Part shown: positions 34,401 through 45,245 of the stretch, piece by piece
How the letters are laid out: each line of letters starts with the position of its first letter
Position numbering within the stretch: position 1 is the stretch's first letter
Origin: Sinohyriopsis cumingii
Taxonomy: Eukaryota > Mollusca > Bivalvia > Unionida > Unionidae
Direction: 5' to 3'
NCBI GenBank assembly: GCA_028554795.2
Contig: CM068825.1
Span: 159,523,398-159,587,397, forward strand
DNA length: 64,000 bases
Notes under the pieces: generated by a model
Seen by the model: the letters and a program-made list of their open reading frames with translations, nothing else
Database searches by the model: none
What the model was told of the DNA's origin: nothing
Program-made: the position numbers and the translations under genes

Positions 34401-35469
34401 TAAACATCAAAGAATTGTGTGTGTGTGTGCATGCACACATGTGTGTGTGACATTTGTTTTGTTTTAAAGGTACTTTAAAAATATTGGCTATATAATTTTA
34501 AATAAATGGGTGCTAATTGGCTTTCCCAAGATTACACCAATCTGGCTTGGCCTCGGACGATGATTATGTCAGAAAATCAGACTAACTACAAAGTCTTCTA
34601 TAACATTAATAGTAAGACTTACTTGCAAATTGTCATGTCATATTAAGCTAAAAAATGTTTAATGAAAAATTTAGTTCTTTATGGCTACCACGTCTTTTTC
34701 TATGAAAATATGATTGATTTCTAAATACAAAATTTAATTGTATTTAGCAATTTAATATTTGACGTATAAGATAATAAACAAACCCGACAGTAGAGAAGAC
34801 TTCAACTTCATTTTTTTACCTCACTAATTTTTATCCTACAAATGTATAGCTATTCTTTAATCCTCATGGCACAAATGAGAGAAAAAAGTTTGTTTTTTTT
34901 CTAATCGAGAAAAGATCCGTCATTATGTCTCTTCATTCTTCTGTGTGTGTGTGTATGTGTGTGTGTGTGTGTGTAATATTACAAAAATCCTTCTACACCA
35001 TTTAGGATGAAATATCCCATATTTCTGATATCACTGAAGGTTGTCTGTGCAAGCGTGTTGATGCAGTGGTTTAAAAGTGGGCCAGAGAAGAAAGTTTTAG
35101 GGGTGGGTGGATATAAACAATTAAGACAAAATTATAGATGATGTTAATTGCCCACAGGTTCCTAGTCACATTTCTTTGATATATATATTTTTTTATTCAC
35201 ATGATTTTGATGACAGATTCAGCATAAGCAAATTTCAAATTATTTTTTTTTATTTAAAACTATAATAACCTCATCACAACAATATGTACACATTTGCTGT
35301 GACCATGTAAATAGGGTATCTTCATATCATGGATATCGGGAAAAAACTTAAATTTACATTTTAAAAATATTCACTCTCCCTACCGCAAAATAAGTGACAT
35401 TTCTACATTTAACTGACACCTATTTTGAGAAGTACTAGGTGATTTATGACATTTGGAGTTATTTCTTAC
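34401..35469. other. CSKMT intron, remaining part
   Basis: (GT)n runs lie at about 34418-34450 and 34943-34973. A fragment of SINE family 3 (GGTGCTAATTGGCTTTCCC) lies at about 34505-34570. No other feature is seen. Intron 32668-35469 has GT at the donor (GTAAGA) and AG at the acceptor. Confidence 0.6.
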
Positions 35470-35566
35470 CATCATATGTTGATCTATACAGAACAAAGAG
35501 CTGAGGCATGCCGGAGCTGAGTTTCCGGAAATAGCTTACAGTCTGTCGTAACCAAATTTGCAGCAT
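35470..35566 (-). CDS. CSKMT: CSKMT first coding exon (mitochondrial presequence)
   Basis: ATG at 35566-35564 opens MLQIWLRQTVSYFRKLSSG, an Arg-rich, acid-free amphipathic stretch typical of a matrix-targeting presequence. The frame runs 97 bases to a good donor (ATG|GTAAGA) at 35470/35469, leaving one base. The next exon supplies two, so the phase fits exactly (Asp codon). TATTACAG just upstream of the ATG could be an acceptor for a 5' untranslated exon. The exon is too short for ordinary ORF finding; its assignment rests on phase, the presequence and the total length with the next exon. Confidence 0.78.
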
Positions 35567-36269
35567 TGTCTAACTGTAATATAATAGTAAAGGTTAGCAG
35601 TGAAATAGTAGATATAATTGGAAATCATTTCAGACTTTGATTAGTCTAATTAAAACTGTCATTTTATTTAACATTCAAAACAGAATAAGGCAAAATGTAT
35701 ATTACCGTACCCACATAAACATTCATGTCAGTTTTGAAATGTATTTTGTCAGTTTGTTCAAAATATGCAGACAAAGAGCAGGATCTCATTACCTTTAATA
35801 TGGATGGATTGATAACCACCATCATCCCCTCCTGCAAACCCATATTTCAGACCCATCATTATGTCTATAATAATATTTGACCTCTTAAGGGACAGAATAT
35901 TTGATTGGGGGGGAGTAGTCTGGGTTTTTTCCATTCAAACAAGAATACATTTTTTCTTTAACCTCAAGATAATTAACTTTTTCAACTAATAGAATAGATA
36001 TAATTAGTTCCTGTTTTGTAAAAATCAGAGCAGGAACATTGTTACAAGATTGTAAGGGGACGGAAATTATTTCCCTACCCCATTCTCCCTCCTCAATCGC
36101 CTTGAAAATTAAATGTTTACTCTCTGTACTTGAATTAGCAATATTTTGGTTCCTTGGGTATTCAAACCATCAAGATTAGAGATAGACAGAATAGGAAAAC
36201 CTCTTTTGCTATCCTCTTACCATCATTACTGATAAAACTTTAAAAAAAATCAAATAACAAGCGATGAAT

Positions 36270-37435
36270 ATGGTTCTTCTAATCACACTTATGAGTATAG
36301 AGTCCCTAACAAATCCAAGACAGTCCTATTGAAATGTTCACAGTACCATTTACCCATATGGTGGTAGGAAGCTCTATGTGACTTTTTTATTCCTGTAATG
36401 TTACATGTACAAATGTCTTAAATCAATTTCCTGAAATTTTGCTTTTTGGCCTGAATTGATTCTAATAGGAAACCCGTAGTGGATAACAATTTGATTGAAA
36501 ATGGCCTCAGCTGTTGTTCTAGACATCATATTTCAAGTAGGGATAGCTTAAGCATAATGGGTGAAATGGTCTGTCATGTTATTATGTGCTTATAACATGC
36601 CTTGACTGGTTCATGGTTCATAAAGTCCAAACAAACAAGCTGCATGGGATGTGTTATTGTAACACTAACCAATGATGTCAGGAATTCCTCTACATTTGCG
36701 AATAAACTCTTCCATATCTCATACCTGGCCTGTAAAATCTATCTCTTAAAAGGGAAAATATCCTACGTCTATACCTGAGTGACTGATATCATCATGTACG
36801 CAATATTCAGTGCCAAGAGTACAAGAGATACAGGAAGAGCTAGCTGTGTCTGAGTAAGACCTTCAACTTCCAGGAACAGAATGAGGACACCATCAATCAC
36901 CTTATCAGTCTTAGCTGGCCAAAGGTCTTGCATGGGCTGTGTTCCCTGTGGAGTAATGTAGTTGCTCTCTTGCAAGATTGACTTCTCCCTCTCTTGATCC
37001 ACTCCTTGCAAGATTGACTTCTCCCTCTCTTGATCCACTCCTTCAGTATTGGGGCAGTATCTGTGCCACATTTAAATCTTCCTCAGCTGTGTGAGCAAGG
37101 ATTCTGTTCCCTCAACACTGCTGTAAACACTATCAAACTTACATGTTAATTCATACTGGCTGGCATGAGGTCCATAGCTCCAAGTTATTTGACTTACTTC
37201 TGCCCAAAGAGAATGGCATCCATGTTGTGCCACTGTCTCAAAAGAGTAACTCTTTCATATATGACATCTGACTTCAAATTTCCAAATATAAGATTTTTCC
37301 CAGTGGGTGCCTCTCCTGAGAACAGCAACAATCTGGGTTGCTGTATTGCTGGAGGGACACAAATTTTATTATTATGAGGTTTACTTGTATTTGATCCCCA
37401 CCTCCTTTCCCAGTCACACAGTCTTCCATCCATTT
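36270..37435 (-). mobile_element. Ty3/gypsy retrotransposon fossil (gag-like and integrase parts)
   Basis: Minus-strand order is gag-like (about 37433-37194, RLLLFSGEAP) then integrase (about 36700-36270, with MTDHFTHYA, TTAEAIFNQIV and HYGFP). The protease-RT-RNaseH region expected between them is missing. It is broken, with many breaks. A 36-bp tandem duplication lies inside at 36970-37043. No LTRs were identified. Confidence 0.75.
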
Positions 37436-39004
37436 CTTCAGGTCAGCTGATGTATATGATATTGTTTTGATCTGAATGATTCAACCAATTTCTTTTCTTC
37501 TTCACTGGTGAACTATGTGGTCATTATTGATGGAATTTACCATGCACAAGTCAAAATGAAAACTTGAATTTTTGGCAACAGCTGTTTCTGTTAGGCTTTC
37601 TATGTTAACTTTCAGTTCCATAACTGTCATTGAGAGAATCAACCAAAAAGATCAGATTTAGAAATCGAATTAGGGTAAAATGCTTGCAAATACAGAAGCA
37701 TATATGTATGCTAGTCGATATTCCAACATCTGATATAGAGATAAATGTATAAATATTGTACCACTGCCCCAAATTATAATCTTCACAAGGTCTCCAGTCA
37801 CTGATGAAGTTCTAAACAGCCTCTCATGAGAAGTATAAGAGTAAAATGAAATTAAGGTTTGAAAGAGAAAGAAAATACATAAGCAGGTTAACTGAAAAAG
37901 TGAATCCCAGCCTTGGCAATTGAAACTGGGTCACTGCATGCATCACAATGAAATAGCATGCTCTTTAGTTTCATATCTTGCATAGGATTAGATTTTTAAG
38001 GACTTATTGATGTAATATGGATTATACAGTATTCAGCTTGCTGTTACATCTGATGTGCATCAATAAAAAAGATAATGGTCATTTTCACTGCGACTTCAGC
38101 AGTAAATTGTAAGAAAAAAAAGAGGCAAAAACATTTAAATTTTTTTATATATTTGGTAATTCATTCATTGCACTTTCAAAAGCTGGTATTGTCTAGTCTG
38201 GCAAAATTAATTTTCCCTATCTTAATAACTGCTAAAGATAGTGTACTTTTGACTACCGGTAATTCAAGCTGATTTTTCTAGCACATGGGAGCAGTCATAT
38301 TGGTTAGTTGTTTACTTAGATCAGGTACAATTTCCACAAGTACTATGTCCAAGGAAATTTCAGCCACAGTACATGAAAGTAACATAAAGGTGTACCAACA
38401 TTCTCTCCATTGTGCAGACTGCAGATGCAAACAACTTTACCTTACACCTGTCACTCTCTCAGAAGTTCATAATATCTGTTAAGCACCATCAAAACCATCA
38501 GCTTTGAAGGACATCAATATCATTCAGCAGCTTTTAAGGCAATCAAAGTCTTACACCCCCCATTATACTTCAACCCTGAAGGGGGTTGGGAAGTCAATAA
38601 CTAAGTTGAATGCTGACATAAAATGCAAATTTATTACAATTACAGAATATAATCAGCAAGTATTCTAAATGTAGGTCTATCATGCAATAGCCATATATGA
38701 AATGGTGAAGGATATATGACAATAGTAAATATAATGGAAGAGAAACAATAAGATAGATCAAATTTACCACTGGAACTCAGACTATAAATATTTCTTGTTA
38801 ACTTAATTACTGTTTTCTGTAAGTCCTCCACTATTCAATACAACTAGAATAACATAGTTAATTTACAATAATGTTATTAGATGAATTAATGAACAGAAAA
38901 TATCATTTATGGATGACGTGCTTGCAATCTTTGTTTCCCTGAACTAACATCCGAAATGAAATAAGTATAATAGTGATCAATACAAGAATAAACTTACCCT
39001 AATT
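37436..39004. other. Intergenic sequence
   Basis: Nothing recognisable. The open frames are short and without motifs. Confidence 0.4.
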
Positions 39005-39127
39005 GTGGAATTGACTGAGACAATGCTATGGAATTGACTGAGACAATGCTATGGAATTGACTGAGACAATGCCGTGGGATTGACTGAGACAATACTGTGG
39101 AATTGACTGAGACAACGCTGTGGGATT
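39005..39127. repeat. Minisatellite, 23-bp unit, about 5 copies
   Basis: Repeats of GGAATTGACTGAGACAATGC plus three bases, with GGGATTG variants toward the right. Confidence 0.92.
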
Positions 39128-41112
39128 GTGAGATAGGACAATACTCTTGTACTGCTGCTATTTACCAGTCTGCAAAGTAATTCAACTTAATTATGTAAAA
39201 TGTCATATTAAGAAAGATATATTATTAATATGTACTTTGTTATGAGATATCACAGCAGTGTACTTTCTTTAGGGTCTAATTGCAATCTAATAACTGTAGT
39301 TATGAAAAAACCTATACAGCCGCATTTAAAATATATATGCCTTTCACCTGCTGGTCACTGAAAAGTTCTATATCACAAGGACATTGTTATGCACAAAAAT
39401 AATTAATATTTACAAAACATTTACAGACTTTTAGGAACAAATGCTGTGTAAATTTTGATGTCCTGAATTGTTCCAGTGGAAGTTCCAAAACACTAAAACT
39501 CGATTCTTGATATGGAATGGCAGTTAACACAGTCATAAAAAAATTCTCAGATAAATCAATAATTTCCTTCTGAAAACTAATGCAAAAAATAAAGCAATTA
39601 TTTACATCAGCCAACCAGATGTTACTTTTTTTCTTCATTTTTAAAAAAAACTTTTGCTATTTACCAATGGGGCACAGATTATGTCAATGGTCACTAAACA
39701 ATCTAGGGAAGGAGAGGAATATACCAGGGCTCTCCTTGGGTTAGTGTGAAAATGGCAACAAAAATACCAAGATAAATTGAAATTAAATTCTTTAATTCTG
39801 GTAAATAAACAATAGACCAATAAATATAATGATGCATATACAAAACGTATAATTATGAAAGCATGGGCATGATATTAGACTCAAGTTCCAGTGTAAAATC
39901 AACTTTATCTTTTCAGAAAGAAACAGCTGACTTACATTTCTGCAGTTAAATTAATGAATTGAGACTCAAAATCATGTAATAAAACATCATATCCATGTAT
40001 GTATGTATGTATGTATGTATGTATGTATGTACATATATATATACATTTATAAATGCCTGTTACTGTCTGATTATCCAATATATTTGTTGGTTTTTTTTTT
40101 TTTTAAAGAGGGGGTTGCTTTTCTTAAATGTCACATAGTATTACAACTTTTAGCTTGGTTAAGTAAATAAAAAAAAAAAAACTCTCTACGGATTCGTGAC
40201 TTTTTCTATATAGTACATTTATGATTTGTAGGTAAATTATAAGCAAGGATATGAATGTTTGTGGTCCCAAGCATGGATGTCCGCGGTGTGGGTGGGTGAG
40301 GGTATTTTATCTTTATTAATGGAGGAAACGAAGATGACGATGGTTAAAGTTGTTGTGATACTGATAGTGATTATATCTGAAGGGGGTGGGATGGGGCGTG
40401 TCTATATACTCAACAGTAAACATTGAAAGATATTATGTTTGCCCCTCTATCATCTATGTAAATTACAAGAACTTAAATACTCCAATAGAAAGTTCATCGC
40501 TTGGCGATTTCCGTCGGGTTGTGAGATAACAGCTTAAGTAGTTGAAGGAATACACATTTAAAATACAAATAGACGTAAGCAGCTATATAGGGGCCGGGAA
40601 TTAAAAAGAAAGAAAAAGGACGTTTTTAAATTCAGCAATTCGTGATAGATACTCATTATCATCATCAGTGTCAACAGCATAAACAAGCTCAAGAGCTTAT
40701 CTATAAAAAGAAGAAGAAAAAAAGAAATGTTATGCATCGATCTGACGAGTATTTTGTTGTTAAACTGAATGAAATGGATTTGTCTATCCCAATAGCATTT
40801 CCTCTATATATATATAAAAAAAAAATCTCTCGACTCTCTTCAAAACCGCAAGGTTTTCCTCTTGGATGCAGGTTATATGCTGGATTCACTTTAATATTAA
40901 ACTATGTGTTTGGTTTATTCTTATTCATTCTCACAAATTTAACTGACACACGTTTACAACATGCCTTTGATTAAGGTGGAAACAATGTGTACACTCGCTA
41001 ATTAACTGGCCAATGTACATTTGTTTTCCCTACCCCTACCGTATCAAGTGTCTGTGACATTTACTCAGAAATGGACGTGATTAAGAAGTCTCTCCCACAG
41101 TTAGCAATAAAT
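39128..41112. other. Intergenic sequence with microsatellites
   Basis: (GTAT)n at about 39996-40030, followed by (AT)n. Poly-T and poly-A runs lie at about 40091-40104 and 40169-40180. The open frames at 40642-40974 (+) and 40889-40701 (-) are unrecognised and partly low-complexity. Confidence 0.5.
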
Positions 41113-41252
41113 ACGTTCAGGTAGGCAAACAGTAATTCTTTTAGCTTAGAATAATGTCCCTTAGTTTCCGATAGGGCTATACAATTACGTCCAGGTATCC
41201 AAACAGTAATTCTTTCTGTTTAGAATGATGTCCCTTAGTTTCCGGTATGGCT
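41113..41252. repeat. Tandem duplication, 74-bp unit x2
   Basis: ACGTTCAGGTAGGCAAACAG at 41113 recurs as ACGTCCAGGTATCCAAACAG at 41187. Both are followed by TAATTCTTT and ATGTCCCTTAGTTTCCG. Confidence 0.88.
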
Positions 41253-41763
41253 GTCTCGTCTGTCAAATCGGCAGGGTCGGTAATTTTGTTTCTCTTAAGT
41301 TACTTTGACGATATTTTATGCAGAGAATGCTTGATGTTTAAAGAATATCAGTCAATCTTGGTTATAATAACACAGATATTATAGTGTGAGATTGCCTCTT
41401 AACCGTGGAAGTGCTTGTGTAGTGTGGTTGGGGTTCGTGAATTAGCATACGGAGTGCGTTGTGTAATAGTCAGAAGTGTGTTTAATATTGCATTGGAAGT
41501 GCCGCGAAATTATATTTTATAATTAAATATTAAATGTAGCAGGTAAACTCAAGGCCATTTTTTTTAAACACAAAGAACACTTTCGTTTCCGTAAGTTCGA
41601 AAAGGGAAAATATTAACACCCACTCTCCTAATTTGCGTGGTTCGAAATTAGTCCTACAACGTAAGACACATAACCCGATATTTTTGTTCTGGGGGTGATT
41701 GGTCTTACGGCCTTACTAACGGCGCTGTGTAGCGTGTTTTGATGTCGACTAACAGTGTAACGA

Positions 41764-41767
<4 letters not shown>

Positions 41768-41815
<48 letters not shown>

Positions 41816-42122
41816 TATGGATTTTTAACGAAGCTTGAACAGTTTTTCAGTCATAGCGCTACGATGTCTACAGTGTGACAGTTTACAGTGATGTCCAGCA
41901 CTGGGGCATCATGCCACAGACATGTAGCATGATGTCCCACCCAGTCACATTATCCTGACACCAGGCCAACCAGTCCTAACACTAACCTCTTATGCTGAGA
42001 GCCAAGCGAGGCAGCTGTTAGTACAATTTTTATAAGTCTTTGGTATGACTCGGCCAGGGATCGAACCCACGACTTTCCCGCATCCGAGGCGGACACTCTA
42101 ACCACTAGGCCACCGGAGCGGT
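41768..42122 (-). mobile_element. tRNA-derived SINE, family 1, with long (GT)n tail
   Basis: Best-preserved minus copy: inverted head with B-box (GGGTTCGATCCC in minus sense) and the family body. It ends at the left in a (GT)n run of about 48 bases (41768-41814). A 13-bp target duplication GTGTAACGAAAGT (41755-41767 and 42123-42135) is perfect, so insertion is fairly recent. Confidence 0.95.
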
Positions 42123-42471
42123 GTGTAACGAAAGTAAATTTTTCAGGAATATCACACACAACTGGCAACCACAGGGGCTGGTATCGTTGCTCACAATTGA
42201 CCTGTTTATACATGTACTATATAATAACTATAAAGGAGGACACTTCTCTCCTTGCTTGCGCGACCTATTTAAGAATAAATGCTGATATTTCAAGCTACAC
42301 TTTGCGTAGCTTAATAAATATGGTACCGATATTTGGCTCAGGCATTCGACTGTGTATCCCAATCAGAAGTTTGACTTAATATCATACCTTTAAGGAATGC
42401 CAAATCATTTTCCCATGGTACCACTTGACATGACCCAGATCGTGCCCTCTTAATATGCAAAAACAACACCC

Positions 42472-42572
42472 TGAATGGAATACTACCTTCTCATTGGCCA
42501 ACTGAAAATAAGTTATAAATAAATACAGGACGTCATTTTCTTTTAATCAATGAGAGGACAGTATTCCATTCA
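42472..42572. repeat. Inverted repeat (hairpin), 25-bp arms
   Basis: TGAATGGAATACT and TCTCATTG at 42472-42496 are inverted at 42548-42572 (CAATGAGAGG and AGTATTCCATTCA). 22 of 25 positions pair, with a loop of about 51 bp. Confidence 0.85.
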
Positions 42573-45245
42573 CTGGTATATGGAGAACTCACCCCATGGA
42601 GAACTTAACTCATTGAGAACTCACCCCAACCTATTCTCCAAACACTCTGGGGTGACTTCTCCAGATAGTGTCTGGAGAAGTCATACCAGAGTGTTTGGAG
42701 AAGTTGCCACAAATGGTTGGAGAAGTCACCCCAAAACTTGTCATGCAGAAAACCTATTTAATGTTTATCTTTGAAATAAATAAATTATTTAAAAGATAGA
42801 AATGTGTATCTTAGAACAATACTGTTAGCAAAAAAGATGTTGCCACATGGTGGTTGCTGCATTATTTGAATACACAAATGATGTATTTTATTATCTGGTA
42901 TTGACTCTCCTGTACAAGGAAGCAAACTTCATACCTATGCAACTCCAGATGGTCTTAGAAAAGAAACTGAAACAAAGTCAGACAAGGAAAACAAAAGAAA
43001 AAAAGAATATTTCACTTGTGGGATACGTTCAAAAACGAAGAAGTAAGTGTCAGTACATTGTTGAATAAATGATCTAGATTATATGCTGCACCAGTATCCT
43101 AATTGTTTTATTATGTTTCTAACGTAATGGTGCAAATGTCATCATGGCAAAGTGTATATTCCTCTTTGGTCATTTGGTAAATTTAGGTGAGTTCATAGAT
43201 ATATGCAGTGATTTCAAAATCATTGTCAAATTTGCTGAGGTCCAACTTTTCATCGGATATCTACTAAAACAACAGAAACACTTGTTTAAAAATACAAAAG
43301 GCATGAGTTGTCATTGTTTTTAACTCTGATATAAACATTGTTGTTCTTTACCCATTTGGACAAAATTCTATGTAAGTGCTGTGCGCAGCTTATTTAAAAT
43401 CATTGATGTTAAAATTTTTGTAATTATTTTATCAAATGTACTATTAAGTAGTCACAGTCATTTTTGTAAAGGGTTCAGATTGTCAAATAGATCGTTGAAT
43501 ACCTTTTCCTTGATTGAATATGTTTAGCACATATCCGAATACTTTACTTTTTCATTGAATAGTATTTGAAATATTGCAGCCCGTTGTTTTCCATCAGTGC
43601 TTATCACTGACAGTTATACGGCAAACTGTTTCAGTATTGGTAGCAAAAAGTATTTATTTTGAATTTCTTACATTGTTGCTGAACTGTGATATTTATATTG
43701 TAAAATTAAATTAACTTGGATACTGGAACAATCCTTAATTGTTTTACTCTTTTTATTTTCTTCATCATTGAAAAGTAAGAAATTATCTACCAAATGAAAT
43801 AACATTAAAGACATGTTTATGCTTTTTCATTCAATGTTTCCAACATCAATTTATTATGCACCTCTGATTTTGTATGTAACTGCATCAGATGAATATGCAT
43901 TTTTCTTCGACACATACGTTCAAGACTATTTTCCACTCGTATAATAAACCCCTCCTTCCCATTCTGCATTCATCTTGTTTGTGTAATGTTGATAATAGAA
44001 AAATAAATCACTTATAATTGAAAGTCTGTGTTTTCATATAAACTCGTTAGATTTCTTTATAGCAACACACACCAAAACACCAGGAGAAATTTTGTTAAAC
44101 AAATGTTGCTGTTAACTTTCTTGATTGATAAATCTATTATACTAACATTATTCATTAATGTGGTAATTACTCTCGAACTCGGACCAGACTGATTCATTAC
44201 AAATTACTGATTTGGCCCAGATTTCTGGCAGATTTGCCAAACTTCCAAGCTGATTTGGACCATGTGAAATATTATTCAGTTTAGTAATGGATTCAAATGT
44301 GACAAATAAATTTGATTTTAAAGATGATCTTCTCGTTATGTCTCAGATACGTCTAGCTGTTCAAATATGCATTTAAGGTAACAAACTCCCATTAGTACGC
44401 ATGATCACGGTGTTGTTATATATAATAAAATAATGTAATCCTGTTTATTTTGCATCGGCGATTTAGTAGCAAAATATTTTAAAAACTTTTCATTCAACTT
44501 TAAATAGTGTTTTTTTATAGAGAAATAATAAAATTATGAACACTGACAAAAAAGAAATAAACTAAATGATGGGCGTAGTACTAAATGTGAGCTTTCAGAA
44601 ACCATCTGAATTCTGCGCATTAGCCATGATGTAGCAAATGCATTTCCTGAGTAGGCATCAGTGAGGCTTTTATCGAGTTCAAGTATCATTCGTCAATGGT
44701 TCGCAAATCTCAATGAAAAATCCGATTAAATTGTTGAGTTAGAGAGATGATACTATAACCTTTTGGCTTATTGACGGTCAGCACCAGTTCAGTCGATTTC
44801 GGGTTATAGAGGTCCATGCCATAAAGTCTTCTCAGGATGACCTTGGTTATTAGGTTGGAACCCTTACATATGTAAAACTGCATACGTCACATCATGCTTA
44901 CACCCACTCTATTATTCCAAATAAAATGCATCTAATGATTTGAAGAGTGAAGCAAAAGGGACAGATAACACTTCTTTTTCTTTAAGTACAGAAGTGGAGT
45001 TGATCAAATTGAAAAGTTGCAAATTTTATTGATTTAATAAGTTATTCAGTTGAAGAAAAACAACAATATATAAAGCCTTAACAACCATATGGCAACATTT
45101 CAGAATTAGTATATATGATCCTTGGGGCAACTTGTCCAGGCACAGTGGGGCGACTTCTCTGACCACCATGGGGCAACTTCCCCCGACTCCTGGATGAGTT
45201 ATCCCAGGGCGAGCTCTCCTGGGGCTAGTTCTGCATTATTCCCAT
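42540..45245. mobile_element. Possible foldback-type element
   Basis: Short repeats of about 23 bp (TGGGGTGACTTCTCC and variants) fill 42580-42745 mostly in one orientation and 45118-45235 in the opposite one, around about 2.4 kb of AT-rich interior. Terminal arms made of tandem sub-repeats are typical of foldback elements. A long hairpin lies at 42636-42700. The exact ends and target duplication are not clear. Interior open frame 42847-43068 is unrecognised. Confidence 0.45.
42636..42700. repeat. Strong hairpin, 30-bp arms, 5-base loop
   Basis: CTCCAAACACTCTGG...CTTCTCCAGA, loop TAGTG, then the inverse TCTGGAGAAG...CCAGAGTGTTTGGAG. Nearly perfect pairing. Confidence 0.95.
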
